In this document: in pieces, positions 1 to 12,678 of the stretch
Position numbering within the stretch: the first letter of the stretch is position 1
Layout: each line of letters begins with the position of its first letter
Assembly (NCBI GenBank): GCA_016110215.1
Contig: JADWQD010000004.1
Span: 1,984,001 to 2,048,000 of the forward strand
Direction of reading: 5' to 3'
Origin: Capronia americana
Taxonomy: Eukaryota > Ascomycota > Eurotiomycetes > Chaetothyriales > Herpotrichiellaceae
DNA: 64,000 nt
Notes under the pieces: generated by a model
Seen by the model: the letters and a program-made list of their open reading frames with translations, nothing else
What the model was told of the DNA's origin: nothing
Databases searched by the model: none
Made by a program: the position numbers and the translations under genes

Positions 1-953
1 GATAGATGCATCGACTGCGCTGTTTTGTCGGCGTGGGGGATATAAAACAAAACAAAATAAAAAATATACACTTTTGGAGGAAAGGGAGAGGGAACAGGGC
101 ATGGCATGAAGGGGGTCGACCACCTGCCCAGCTCGTGTAGCAGGCAAGCCAGGATTCGGATCTGTGGCGTACAGTATCCGATCAGACCAGCCAGAGGCAA
201 GGCTTGTTCGAGTTCATCTATCTTCAATAAGACTTCCACGTAGAACCATTTGTGAATTTCTGATATTGACACAGAAACTACCCCGTATCGTCAATTCAGT
301 AATACATTATTCCTTACAGTATCCTGTACATAACATAGCCAGCCTTGTCTCTCTTCCGGACATCCATCCAGAGAGCTGTGACAACTGCCACGAACAGGTA
401 CAGTACATAGTGAAAACATGATGGAGTGTACATTGCTGGACATCTTCTCTTCAACGCCCACTTTTCGGCCTCGCGGCTCGGTCCTCTCTACCTGTACTCT
501 CCTCTTGGAATTATACATCATTTGTGACACAATAATGTACGACAGACTGGCCAAATCTGTCAATAGAGCGAGTTGATCTGCTCGCTCGGGCGGGCGATTT
601 GCTGAAATCTGGACCTGAGCCCATGCCACGAAGGTCGCGGTTGATGGAATGATGAGCCCAAGGTTCGGCATCTCCAGGCCATATATGCATGAAGTGATTG
701 TAACGAGGCGGTGACAAATGACTTGACAGTCTTCCGGGCGTCGCAAGAACAGAGGGGGTCGTGCCGCGGCGACGGCCACAGCTTCCTGACCAGATCTTGT
801 CGTGGTCCAAACTTGCCGTCTTGGGTGTGATGGCACTCTCATACCGTGCTCGAGTAAGAAGTCGACATAGATATTGTCATGGGGACAAACAACAAAGATG
901 GCCGCCAATGTTGTACAAATATAAAAGGGTCCCTCCACCGAGGGATTGGATGC
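1..953. other. Left-edge intergenic region, no gene supported
   Basis: No reading frame here resembles a known protein, and the open frames overlap each other on both strands without a consistent coding signal. The right part is probably the 3' untranslated region of the Ras-type gene, which is read leftward and ends at 954. An A-rich run lies near position 50. Confidence 0.5.
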
Positions 954-1941
954 TCAGCGGCAGCAGAAGAGTTTCTTCCACCAGGGGATATGATTGTTGT
1001 CATCATCAAATCCCGACTTCTCGGTGGCGGGTAGTGTGTTGGGACTGGTCTGCGGGCGATTTGGCTGCATCGAGGTAGGCATCTGATAGGCCGAGGCGCC
1101 GGCGCCGCTGACATTGGGTGTGTGACCCTTCGAGGCAAAGGGTGCTTGGTGAGGTAGTGAGCCGACACCGGCACCGTGTTGCCTTCGAGCCTCGACAACT
1201 CTACGGACAATCACTGTGAAAAGGTGTTAGCCGTGGTCAGGGACATGGCAACAGCAAGGCCTCTTACGGGCAAAAGTTTCCTCAATGTTGACCATTTCCC
1301 GGGCGCTGGTCTCCATGAAGCCACAATTTTTGCTCTTGGCCCACTCCCAGCCGACTTTGCTGCTAACGACCCGGGCATCTTTCAGGTCGCATTTGTTGCC
1401 AGCAATGATCTTGATGGGCGGAAACTTCCAGCCTTCTTCTCTCTTTCCTCGGACTTTAGAACCCTTTTCCCGGACCAGTCTTTGGTTCTCTTCAATTCGG
1501 TTCTCGGCTTCGATATCGATCATGTCAAGGAACCATGAGAGGCCTTCGAGGGAAGCGAGATTGGTGATGTCGTAAACCAGGAGAAAGGCATCTGACTGGA
1601 GATTTGAGGCGGCCCATAGACTGCGGTATTCTTCTTGGCCGGCTGTGTCGGTGAGGGACAGGTAGTAGTTCAAGCCGTCGACTGTGCGTGTGACTGAGTA
1701 CGAGTCCTCGATTGTAGGGTCATATCTGTTGCCAGCCAATCAGTATACACGCTCCACAAACGTCGAAGGCGAGTAGAGGTAACAACGTACTCTGAAGTCC
1801 ACTGCGACCTCACTAGGCGCAGAGTGATGGACGACTTGCCTGCAGGGGTACAAGGTTAGGACTTCGCATGACTCTCAGGAAGCAACTCAACGCACCACAA
1901 CCACCGTCGCCGCATATGGTGATGGAGATCTTGTCTGCCAT
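954..1941 (-). CDS. Ras-family small GTPase, fungal type with G-domain insertion
   Basis: This gene encodes a GTP-binding switch protein of the Ras family, expected at membranes controlling polarity or morphogenesis. I assemble four exons on the minus strand: 1941-1896, 1839-1791, 1725-1268 and 1213-954. They total 813 nt (270 residues), and every junction keeps frame. Visible motifs are the P-loop GDGGCGKSS (about residues 11-19), the effector loop YDPTIEDSY (33-41), DTAGQEEY with the catalytic Gln near 62, NKCD (142-145) and ETSA (170-173). Against canonical Ras there is a charged insertion of about 25 residues before the NKCD strand (roughly 105-132). The C-terminus is a long linker ending in WWKKLFCCR, so there is no standard CAAX box; the paired cysteines could be palmitoylated or otherwise lipidated. 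The start is the ATG eleven codons before the P-loop. Overall sequence style suggests a RasB-like fungal subgroup (inference). Family assignment is secure; the subgroup is not. Confidence 0.93.
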
Positions 1942-4302
1942 GTCGCACGCTTGAGTGATCGACCGCAAAGTATTCTATTCCGGCGCCGAATTCCTCGAAG
2001 CTGTAGCTTCCGCGACTGTTGAAGAGTTGCGATCTGTTGGCAAGACAAACTTTCGGAGGTGCGGGCAACCTGGATTTTATGACGAAGGAAGGATCCAGGG
2101 CACTGGAACGGCGCACGGACGTGAGATCTGAGTTCTCGTTTCGCGGTTCAAATTGTAATCTGCGCCGATGTCTTTCCTCCTCGTTTCGTAAAGGGGGTTC
2201 CAATGTCGATGGAGAGAATTCGTCAGATGGACAGGAGTTGACGACACGCCCAGGACCTCGGAGTCGAGACTGCGACGTCGGGAGCAAAGTGGGATGAAAT
2301 TCCAACTGAGACCAGGAGGCCGAAGGGGAAAGAGCCAGGCGGGATTTGCTTGCGCGCAAGAGGTAGTCGCAATGGATGGATTGGGAAGTTGATATTGACG
2401 ACTCGGGCGAGAACGGTCGTCGACGAGGTCGCAATGGAGCGGGATGCTGCTAATAGATTGTGTATCGGAAGTGACAAAGCGGTCGTGGATGTGTGATAGA
2501 GAGGGGGGAGCTGTGAGGATAGAAATGTATGGATGGAAAAAGTTGAAGCAGGAACTGTGAGAGTCCAGTTGGGAAGGCTGGGCTGCGAACCTGTGACAGG
2601 GGTCTACGGTGGCTTGCACATCAACCTATCCAGAAACCCTGCATTTCGGGTCGCCGACGAGGTGGGACAAAGTGGGTGCGCTAGTCTAGGGCAACATGAC
2701 AGGGCTCTGACGGGTAGGTATCGAGTTCCGCAGGCAACGAGTACTCGACCTTGCACAGTGATGGTGGTCGGGCAGCGAGTCACACATCAGGAGGAGGAAC
2801 TGACCAAGGCGAAACTATTAGGCATTAGCCAGACGGTTGGTCACGGTGACGGTCAAGCGAGATGGTAGAGTTACATAGAGCCTCGAGCGAGAGACGGGGC
2901 ACTGTCTTCTGGGAGCGGCGGCCTCTCGCGGAGCAACAGGAAGAAGCAGTTCAAAAGAGACAAAGTTCTCGGGGAAGCAGTGCAGAATCAGGGGAACAGG
3001 GAACAGGGCCCAGGGAGCGGCGGACAAGGTTCTTTGATCAAGCCAGGATTCCATCATTGAAAGAGTGAAACACCGACTGGGCGGTAGCCGAGTTGCTAAC
3101 GGTCTTAGATAAAGGCCAAAGTGACGATAGCCGGCCCGAGGTTGGGGGAAGAAGTGAAGTAACTTTGAGGCGAGTCTGAAAGGGAAGGCGGCCAGTTGGG
3201 CATCAATAACAGTGTCGATCATAACCCTCGAGGCGCAACATGGGGAGCTCGAGGCATTTGTTCCTTGCCCGCCACGAGCGATCAGCTCTGGCACGCTGCC
3301 CAAATGCGATCGCCCGCCTCGTTCACGCCCATCTGCCGTTGACGCAAACTGCCCCTCATTCATTCTCTGCACACAAGTGGCTGCAAACCCCTCCCGCGCC
3401 CCTGCAGAAATCATTGACTTACTCGACTGCTCATTCGCGGCTTCCTCAGGTCTCTGTGTACCCTTACCTCTTGCCCATGGACTTGCATCGACAGCGCCTG
3501 TCACGCTCCCTGTATGAGGTAGCTCTTGCATTATCATCTTATCATTTACGTACAGGTACTCTCCTTGCCGATGTTGAGCCTGGGCAAAATCTGGCGGGAA
3601 GACCTCGAGCCTCTGGAGAGCAGTAGGCGAGCGGTGAGAAGGGGAGCATTGCTGATGATAGGACTCGTCCTGTACTCCCTGATTGAGGAACCCGCTTGGC
3701 AACCTACTGACCTAGATTCTACACAGTCCGAGGTTCACGAAGCGATATCCATCGACCCTGTCTGCAAGTCTGCGTCTTTGTCGCGACCGCCACTCCTGCG
3801 AGCGACATCGCCTCCGTGGCCAATTCGTGCACACAATAATTACTCGGACTTGTCTTCCTCGTTGAGGCCGCCCGTCTCGAGCAGCTCAGCCTCCAGCCTT
3901 GCGTTAGCTAAGCCTTGAAATACAATGAGGCCTCCAAGCGGGCCATGCGGGCCAGACCTTATATTTCCCACCGCTCAAAATGTTTCGTCCAAATATAGCC
4001 TTCCCCAGACTCCATGGTGGCCAGCGCTTAGCAATTCCATACACTCTCTTCCTTTCTTCATGGTTCTGCGAAGCATGAAACAAACAGCGGGAATGGACAT
4101 TGTGGTAAGTCGCCGCGTGTTTCGACACGTGCTTTGGAGAATGAGCTGCTTTCCTCGATTCAAGAACCAATTCCGCCCCATCATGCTATCCCTTGTATTC
4201 CAGCTCGCCTTCCTGTGGCTGAGAGCCTTAATTGTCATGCTCGTTACGAGTTGAGCTTCCATCTGGACGCCTGAGATACTTCTATTTAGGAAGCCTGGAG
4301 CG
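1942..4302. other. Divergent intergenic region between the Ras-type gene and the DUF3176 gene
   Basis: About 2.4 kb separates two divergently transcribed genes and should hold both promoters and 5' leaders. Several open frames of 90-290 codons occur (for example 2818-3702 minus), but they are rich in Arg, Pro and Ser, overlap on opposite strands and match no family I recognise, so I do not call them genes. Confidence 0.5.
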
Positions 4303-6644
4303 ATGTATTTGGATATATACAGACGTCTGTCGTGCCCGGCAGCGAATGGACCTGGTGGTGCGAGCAACGAGAAATTGAACGACTGGCAGAATGTGGTGAG
4401 GATGGATGGATCCTTAAGCAGTCAATCCAGCACTCACGGCGCCATCGAAGGTCAGACAGACTCTTCAAAGCTCTTCCACAGGCGACCATCATGGTGGACT
4501 CGGATGAGCTTGGACAATTGGGTGTGGGAAATCTCGGCAGCCTTGTTATGCATATGCATCCTTGCTGCAATTGGCGGCATTCTGTTCGCATATGATAACC
4601 GCCGTGTACCAGACCTGCCAGATGGCTTGAATGTGAGTACTCTCTACGGCGCCTTCGATATGCTTGGTGGCGTTCTGACACCGATTCACAGATCAACGCA
4701 ATCGTATCACTCCTCGCAAGCTTTGCCAAAGCTGCGCTGTTGGTTGTCGTTGCTGCCGCGCTTCGTCAGGAGAAGTGGCTCTGGTTTATAGACAAGCCAC
4801 GACCTCTTACTACCCTTGACGCATTCGAGGAGGCCAGCCGTGGCCCTTACGGCTCAGCCATGCTCATATTGAGTCGCCGAGGGAGTATCCGAGCCCTGCT
4901 AGCTGCTTTGGTCACCGTCCTTGCTCTCGGCTTCGAGCCGTTCCTGCAACAAGTCTTGAACACGGTTATTCGAGAGACTCCTATTGCTTCCGAACCGGCG
5001 TCAATCCGTACCCCAACTTCCTACAATGAACCGGTGTTCGGAAGCCTGGGAGGCTCGGGTCTGTCTCTCAACGCATTGATCGGCGCATTTGGCGGTGCGG
5101 CCGGCGCAGTACCGGCGCCTCTTTGCTCTAGTGGAAATTGCACATGGCCGGCATACAACACCCTTGCTATGTGTACGCTCTGCCAGGATATGACAGCGAA
5201 GGTCAAACTGAGTGGAGACCCATACAACATCAACCTTACCTCGCACCTCGAGAAGTTTTCTCAGGGCAACAACACTTCCTCTACCAGTAGCTGGACGCCC
5301 AGGTTCTCTTTTCCCAACGGCAATTCCATCGATGTCTCTACCTCGCTGGATCTTGAACTCGGAAGTAGCGTCCAATGGTCCGTCAACTATCCTCGCCGCG
5401 TGGTGTGGCCACTGAACATTGACCCGACACCTGACAGCCACTGGGGTTATAGCTGGGACAACAAGACGTACGGAGGTGTCGAATCTCCACTGTTTGCCAT
5501 GGGCTACCTAGACTTGAACCTGACGGCAGACTTTGGGCAACTCGCGGTCCAAAAGGCAACGGAATGCGCGTTCACTCCCTGTGTTCGAACGATGGACACC
5601 TCTATCCGTAACGGGGCGCTGGTTTCGAATGCAACATCCACAGATTACGGCACCATAATCATAGGCGAAAGCCAACCCGACGGCCGTGTTCTGACGGGCT
5701 GGAACGTAACAGTCAATGGAACCAACTACTACATCTACGACGCCGGGAACGACGACTCCCAAGGCCGAGCCTTCCTGCTCATCCAGGCACTGCGTATCGC
5801 GCTCGAGGGAAATACCACGTACAGCCACTCGGGCTACTGGTACCCCGACCCTTCCGATGGAGAAGCATATGACTTCGACTCCACCGGCTTTTCACAAGCC
5901 TACGGCGGGCCCTGGAGTTCCGCAGGCCAACAAGCAATTGACGGGAACGGAGACTTCAGCGACGTGGTAGACGGAGTCGGACGAGCACTGACGGGCAAGT
6001 TCCAACAAGTCCAAGACAGTGTCGCCATCGGCACAACACTGCAGAGCGAGGCCGTGGTGCTTGTCCGCTGGGAGTGGATCGCCTACCCGCTGGCACTCAC
6101 CCTACTGGGTCTCGCAGGTCTGTTGCTCACCATTCTCTCCACCCATAACCAGCACATGGCCGTCTGGAAAGAATCAACCCTCCCATTACTATTCAGATAT
6201 ACCGGTGCCACGGCAGCCGACAGCACAGAATCTCATGCCCAAAAGCACCGTCACCACGACAACAGCGATGATGATACATTCAATGGCAACGATGCCCACC
6301 CGCCTCGCACAACCACAGCGTTGACATTAAGCGCAATCCCCCCACCGGAGTCCAACCGCGTCAGTTCCATTATCAATCAAGCCGCTGGGGAGCAAGTCCA
6401 GCTCCTCAGGCGCGATTCTTTCTGGGTCCTCGACCCAACTACCTCCACCTCCACCCCCACCTCCCGTCCGCCAATTATCACCGAAGGGGCAGACCACACG
6501 ACTTCAGCATCTAGATTGGTGCCCTCGTCCTCGGAAGGCCTCTCCCATTCTGGTCCTGGGTTTCCAATGCTGGACCTGCAGCTGGAATTTGAACCTCCAC
6601 CGCGCGAGATCTCACGAGATCACAGGCGGGAACGATGGATGTGA
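4303..6644 (+). CDS. DUF3176-family fungal membrane protein
   Basis: Two exons, 4303-4632 and 4692-6644, join in frame to give 760 residues. The protein is a member of the DUF3176 family, which is common in filamentous fungi and has no established function. The recognisable part is the N-terminal block: a first membrane segment (around residues 84-107), then, after the splice, a second hydrophobic segment followed by LRQEKWLWF and the DAFEEASRGPYGS region, then a third hydrophobic segment ending near EPFLQQVL. A long extracellular-type region with many N-x-S/T sites and several cysteines follows (CSSGNCTW, CTLCQ). A last membrane helix (WIAYPLALTLLGLAGLLL) precedes a Ser/Thr/Pro-rich cytoplasmic tail. 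The ATG at 4303 opens the exon that carries helix 1. The intron is 59 bp (GTGAGT...CACAG). Plasma-membrane location is inferred from the topology. Confidence 0.88.
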
Positions 6645-8132
6645 AGACGAACCAGAACATTGGGTCATGGCGCAAGTGGCATGAGCGAATGGCTTTTTTG
6701 GGTGCACCACCAATGTACAGCAATGATCGATGAATAGAACGATGTAACGATAGATAGATAGATACCCACCGCGCGCAGTGGTAGGCAGGAGTGATCGAGT
6801 AGATCGCAACGCTCCTGGAGAGGCACATTACATGTACAGTGCATGTGTATACTACTGTAATATCACATTTTGACATAACAGTACGCCGTAGATGGGTGGG
6901 AAATGTGACTGCATAGGTACATATGTCAACCCAAGTGAAGTATCCTAGGACAACTACGGAGCCATCTTGTACGAGCTCCTCAACCCCTAGCTACCTAACT
7001 ACCCAACTACCCAGGGTATCCGTCAGTATCATTCAAGGGCTGGCTCCCGTCTCCGTAGACAAGGGTGGGGGATGAGATATGCAGGGTATGCAAGTCTTCA
7101 GGCTCAGGTCGTGGTGGAAGTCTTGCATTGTACTCATATGGTAGTAACCAAGTAGGTCGATATTGTGACGATACATGGTGCCTGTTTTAACGCGGGTGTA
7201 TGTCTAAGCATGAGACTATCGTCGTCAAACATGATATACTACATAGGACAGACACAATATATGTGCACTGTAGGCAGGCACAAGAGTACTCATATCTAGG
7301 AGGATCGTATACCAATGTCATCCAACCCCCAGCACATAAATCCCTGCTGTTCATTGATCTGATTCCTCCGAGTTCGCATAAATCTGCTGCTGGAACGCCC
7401 CGCCTCTAATATGGCCTGTATGAAATTATAATGTGTAAACGTTTCTGTACCTTCTGGATGCATTGGTCTGGGTCTCATGTCGTCGTCGCGATGTGAGACA
7501 GAAGCCCGCCTGCTGCTGGCACAGGACCGTGGCTGCATCTCGACACATTTAATCTTAGGTGTCATGAAATGCGAGGAAAGCAGGTCACTTGTCTGATGGC
7601 CTCAACACGCATCACTCCTTTCTCCTCGGGACGCCCGACTGTTCTTGTGGCCTGACTGGTCGTGATTTGCGCCGTTTTGCGCAGGAGGCGTGATGTTGTC
7701 ATCTGATCGGTATTGCTGCCAGTGCCAATAGCCGGGATCCGTCCGCATCACATCATCTGTTCTTCATTCCGTCCCCCGGTCTCTTCAATCGCGGTATCTC
7801 GCAAGTTTGTCTGTCATGTGGCGAGCACTGCTGATTCGATACACCGACGGTCTACACCTTCCTTGTCGCGGCGTCCAAAGCCTACGAGAATCGTCGAGCC
7901 TGTCGCACTCACTAGAAAGGACGAAATCCCATGGTAGGAGCAGCGTGCTGCCCGCGGGTATGTCTCAGATTGGCGAATGGATCCAGACGTTGTCCGGGAC
8001 TTGGCCTATCCCAGGATAGATCTCATTCGATATACCAGCCGCACATCCCATCCTCTCCACCTTTGCCAGTTTAAGACGACCAACGGAAACGTGCTTGATA
8101 GAATCGGACCCAGGATTGCTCGAGGACAGCCT
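6645..8132. other. Intergenic region between two converging genes
   Basis: This region lies between the ends of the DUF3176 gene (+) and the white collar-1 gene (-), so it should hold both 3' ends. It contains a short TAGA repeat near 6750-6763 and scattered GTAC words. Small open frames show no recognisable protein. Confidence 0.5.
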
Positions 8133-11100
8133 CTATGTCGGCAAAATACTCGGATGCGGGGGTTCCTCAACTTCGTCAATTTTGGGCGGCATTTGCCCTC
8201 TCCAGATATCCTTATCGTTTCCTTCTGCGCCGGCGGTCCCCGCGGGAGTCCCTGATGGTTGGTTAGTGCCTGCGCCAGGTGTCTCGGATGATTCGCTCTT
8301 GACAGCCTCTGCCTGGTTGGCCGATGTGCCCTGTGCCGGTGATGTTGAACCTCTGTCACTTTGTTGGCTGGAGGTCTTGCGAGGCGACATTCGTCCGCTC
8401 TGTATCCACCACCAATTAGTTGCGATTGATACACCCAAGGGCATTACCACCAAGGAAACGCTGGGAGCTCACCTGTTTGGCCCACCGCAGGCCACAGCTG
8501 TTACACAGATCACGGTTTCCGCTCGGACCTCTCCTCCATTCCGGTGTGACTCTCGTGTGACAGTTGGCACAATCCTTTTCCAACTGGCCGAGGCCCTTTC
8601 TCCTCTTACGCTTCTTCTTCCGACTAAGCAAAGCCTGCAGCTCCTCAGCCAAGATCCGATTCTGACGTTCCATCTGCCTGAGTTCGAACTGCCAACTGGA
8701 GCTCCGAGTCGTCTTTAGCTCGTCGAAAATATTGTCTTCGGATGCAAGGGCCTCGTCCTGATTGCCCAAGCTGAGGGCATGAGTACGATCCGTCAAAAGA
8801 CTCTTAGAGGTTATAGGACGCATAGATCCATTCGGGATGTTGGCAGACAATTGCGCCGACCGATGTGCCGCCGGACTTCCGGAACCCACCGATGCCGATG
8901 ACATCGACTTCTGATTGAGCAGTGTAGCGCGTGTCATTTTAAGTAGCCTCGTCTGGGACAACAAGAAAGTCGGCTTGAACCCTGGGCGAGCATCACCGGG
9001 GTAGATGGTAGTCTGCGCGTGGAGGACTTGACCACGTCGGTTCTGAAGATCGTGCCTGAAAAAGACCTTCTCTCCAGTTCTGGCAGTCTCGAGTATGCGC
9101 AAAAACTCTTTCTTAGAGTCGGGTCTCATCAACGACTGCATGCTTGTTCCAACAAGATCTTCAGGGAGGCGGTCGAGCATGACCCGAGAGTTAGACGACA
9201 CATGTAAGAACATCCCTGACGTAGAAATCTTGGACCATAGCTCACTCTCGCCCGGGTTACTGTCAGTTTTGACGTCGGTACGATCCAACGCGTACACCGG
9301 TCTCTCCCGGCCGACCAGGATAATGGACTTCTTACCCTTTCCTTGTTCAACATGCAGGGCACCATGGGCCTCAAACCAGGTAAAGCCACTAAATTTCCTA
9401 CGGATCCGGTACACGATGTTGACAGGCGCTCCATTGGACGAGTCTTTCAGTTCCCGGGTGACGGGTACGATGTCGCTTGGATGACATATTGACGACAAGC
9501 CCACGCCAACAAGTTCACTAGGATCGTATTCCAGAACTCTCCGGCTGGCGGGTGATAGGTAGAGGAACAGGCCTTTGATAGAGAGAACGTGCACAACGTC
9601 GTCAGTGTTCTCCAGTAACATCTTGTCCCATATCCGTTTGGACGCATCCGAGTCACCACGTTCTAGAGTGGCCAATACCCTGGAGACTTCATCCCGAGGA
9701 ATCGTTTCGCCAATCTCGTGCACTTGATTTGAGGTATGCGGAGCAGGAAGCTGGTAGGCAGGCAGTGAGCTTCGATTGTAGTTGATTTCGTACGTTCCGT
9801 CTGTTATGACGGTTAGCTGAACCTTGAACACAACTTGCACTGGTCGAAAGGACGGTTATACCTGGGTTTCTCCCGGACACTGAACTTGGCTGCTCAACTA
9901 GATCAACCTGGAAACCAACATAGAACTTGTAGTCCTCCGAGTCAAATTGAATCGGTATCATGGTCAACAGGTTCATGAACGGCTGTCCTCCTTTCCGATA
10001 GTTGATCAGACTCAATTGTGCTTCCGCGCGCTTCGTGATCTGATTCTTCAGGTAAAGAATCGAGCCATCGTCGACATATTTGCGTTTGACTCCGGACTGC
10101 ACTTTGCCGTCTGGTGCTTGAAGGAATCGGCAGTTGCGGCCTAGGATCTCGTGTTTGTTATATCCTGTCAGTCGTTCGAACATCTCCGAACAGTAGACGA
10201 TGGGCAGATCGAACTTTTCTATATCGCAGACGACAAAGGCGCAGGACAAGTCGACTGGTCCAATGTTGATTTCCGGTCGTGGTCTTGTCGCAACTCGCAT
10301 CTGTCCAAACATTACGCAAGGTCACGGCGTCGGTTCAGAAGTCCACTTACGAGAACGCCGAGCATATCAAAACCACTGGAGGAATAGGCATTGGCGTACT
10401 TTGGAGGCGGCATCTGGCCACCCTGAACTGGCGGCATATGGGGGAGGCTCGGAGGGTTCATAGCTCTCGGATCGGGAGTAACATCTGGTCAATAATGTGA
10501 GCCGGAGGGACGGTGAGTTGTACAGACGCTTACTGTTACTACTTTTGCTGGAGTAGGGAGTTTGGAGGTCAGCTGATAATCGTCTGTTAGGCGTGTGCTG
10601 TATATGCCCTGGAGAGGCCATTGCGGACGACGGCCCTCCTGGTAGCGAGACCGAGGTTGACAGAGGAGCAGGCCTGCGCAGGTGTTGCGAGGCGTTGGAG
10701 TACGCATCAGGCATTGAGGACATTCCTTGAGCCATGTTCGCCATCCGACCCTGCATTTGGGGGCTCATCGAGCCGCCGCCTTGGTCATGAGTAACGGCTT
10801 GATAAGAGACCGAATAGCCCTCGTCGATTGGCGAGGCTGTAAACATGGACTCCTGCATCACTGAGGCACTGGCGCCGCCCACCATAGGGTCAAAATCCAT
10901 TGTCATATCCAGATCCGGAGGCATGTACGCGGTGGACGGTTCAATAGGGGCGGAGGTGTTGGGTAGACCAACTGGAGAGAAATTGTTGACGGCCTGCATG
11001 TTACCGAAACCTGTGTGCATTCGAGAAAATTGGGTACTCAACGACAAGTCTTCTCTTGAGCGAACCTTCCGTGGATCGAGCGACTTCTGCATCGGCATCA

Positions 11101-11446
11101 TATTGGAAGGTTCCATGGTCAAGGTCGGCTCATTCGGATTCGGATCGAATTGAAAATCGGCTAGCTCGCTGTCCATGTTGGAAGAAAACTCGAGCATTGA
11201 CGCCCTGCGGCCGTGATCGTGCGAACCCGGGCGGAAATGCGGTGAGTAGTTGCTCCTTCGGCGCATCAGTTGCTCGTTATTCTGGCTGATTATCTGGTGC
11301 AGGCTCTGAGCCTGACCCAAACTCGTCGTATCCATGGCGCTGGGATCAATGCCACCCAGAGTGTCATCCTGCGCGTATGCGTTCAGCGCCTCGTGCGGAT
11401 CCGCGCCCGGATAAGACTGGCTATAGAAGCCCGCGAATCCGTCCAT
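8133..11446 (-). CDS. wc-1: White collar-1 type blue-light photoreceptor and GATA transcription factor
   Basis: This is the fungal blue-light receptor that binds flavin and, with WC-2, activates light-regulated and clock genes in the nucleus. Five exons on the minus strand (11446-10534, 10484-10351, 10300-9862, 9800-8473, 8399-8133) join in frame to 1026 residues, a normal length for the family. The N-terminus is Gln/Met/Pro-rich. The segment SSSGFDMLGVL leads into the LOV domain, which holds the flavin-adduct motif GRNCRFLQ with its Cys near residue 406. Two further PAS domains follow (WDKMLLENTDDVVHVLS and ELWSKISTSGMFLHVSS). A basic stretch (SRKKKRKRRKG) precedes the GATA zinc finger CANC-x18-CNSC at about 906-930. 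The last intron falls directly after WAKQ, and the tail is Ser/Pro-rich. The start is the first ATG (MDGFAGFY); an in-frame TTG twelve codons upstream is not used. All residues expected for photochemistry and DNA binding are present. Confidence 0.96.
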
Positions 11447-12678
11447 GATTGCTCGTGAACTCCCAGGCGCGATGTCGGACAAGACTCAATCACCGAAGGA
11501 CAGCAAGGTGCGGTGCAGAGAGAGGGCGGGCTTGCAGAGGAGGATCAGCCTGGGAAGGAACGGGACTGCGGCAACAGTGAGGGCGGCACCCAGCACCGCA
11601 TGCTTGCAGTAATATCCTCGAAGAAAACGTCGTCGGCGAATCGCAGGAGGAGATGGGGTGCACGGCGTGACGAGAGTCTCAAGATGAAAACTGAGAGAGC
11701 GACGATGGTCACAGTTAGACCAACATCGCCCGCAGGTAAGTTGTTAGAATTCCAACAGAGCACCGTGGTTCCAGTAGTAAAGCCGAGGGTGGAGGGCACG
11801 GCAAAGCGGGTTAGGCGACTTGGAGAAGCCCTCGAAGCATTCTAGGGCTAACTAAAGAAGCGACCACGGAGCACGGAAGACAGCCAAAGCACGCTGCTGG
11901 GGTGCACGATTTGGGGGGGACATGCGGCGCCTCTGGTCGCGCCCCCGTGAGTGGCTGATAAGGCCTAGGGAAGCCCAAGAGGTTGGTCGCTGTCTCTACG
12001 AGGTACTACTGTAAGATTTTCTCCAAGGAAGCTCGCGTTGGAAGAAACAAGGATCGGCAAACTCGGACGTGGAGTGCAGCGCAAGAAGCGATTCTTCTGG
12101 TGAGAAATGCGAGGGTGCAGTACGCCGTCTACTTGCATGCTGCCCTGAAGTCTTCCAGTTGCACTGTCTCATATTAAGGTTCGTTCATGGGAATTTGCTG
12201 TTCTCCATGGCCGGTAATCAGCACTTCTCACCCTTGCATATGGCAGATGCGACATGACGTCTTGGCGGAGCTGTTTGTGTACTAAATCAAGCCACTGTGC
12301 GGCAGGGCGCGTCGATATCTTCAGCATAGCCGAGGGGTATCCATCGAAGTCCTGTGAGCACAAAGTGACAGAGATGACCTCTTTACTATCGTAGAGCGTA
12401 CCCGTAGCCTCTCAAACGTGGGCGTTGGAAGCATTGATATCAATAGCACGAGTGGTTATTCGTCCCCAGAGACGAGAAAGAAAACCCCACAGTTCAGCGC
12501 CGCCGCCATGGTTGATACGCAGGAGCAACCTTCGACAGCACTTTTGTCGTGCTAGAAAAGCACGCCATTGCTGGAGACCCTTCACCCTGATCCATTACAC
12601 AAATCCGCATAGCAGGTGCGGCGTGTGTCCCTAGTCGTCTGTGGGATCCTTAGGGCGCAGGTCGGATATGCCATCCGT
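11447..12678. other. Promoter/leader region of the white collar-1 gene
   Basis: About 1.2 kb lies upstream of white collar-1 and downstream of the Hpc2-domain gene, both on the minus strand. It should contain the white collar-1 promoter and 5' leader. No conserved coding sequence is visible. A G-run (GGGGGG) occurs near 11911-11918. Confidence 0.45.

Noticed and set aside
2818..3702. 294-codon minus-strand open frame
   Set aside because: Arg/Pro/Ser-rich without domain features, starting in a divergent promoter region and overlapped by several plus-strand frames of similar quality.
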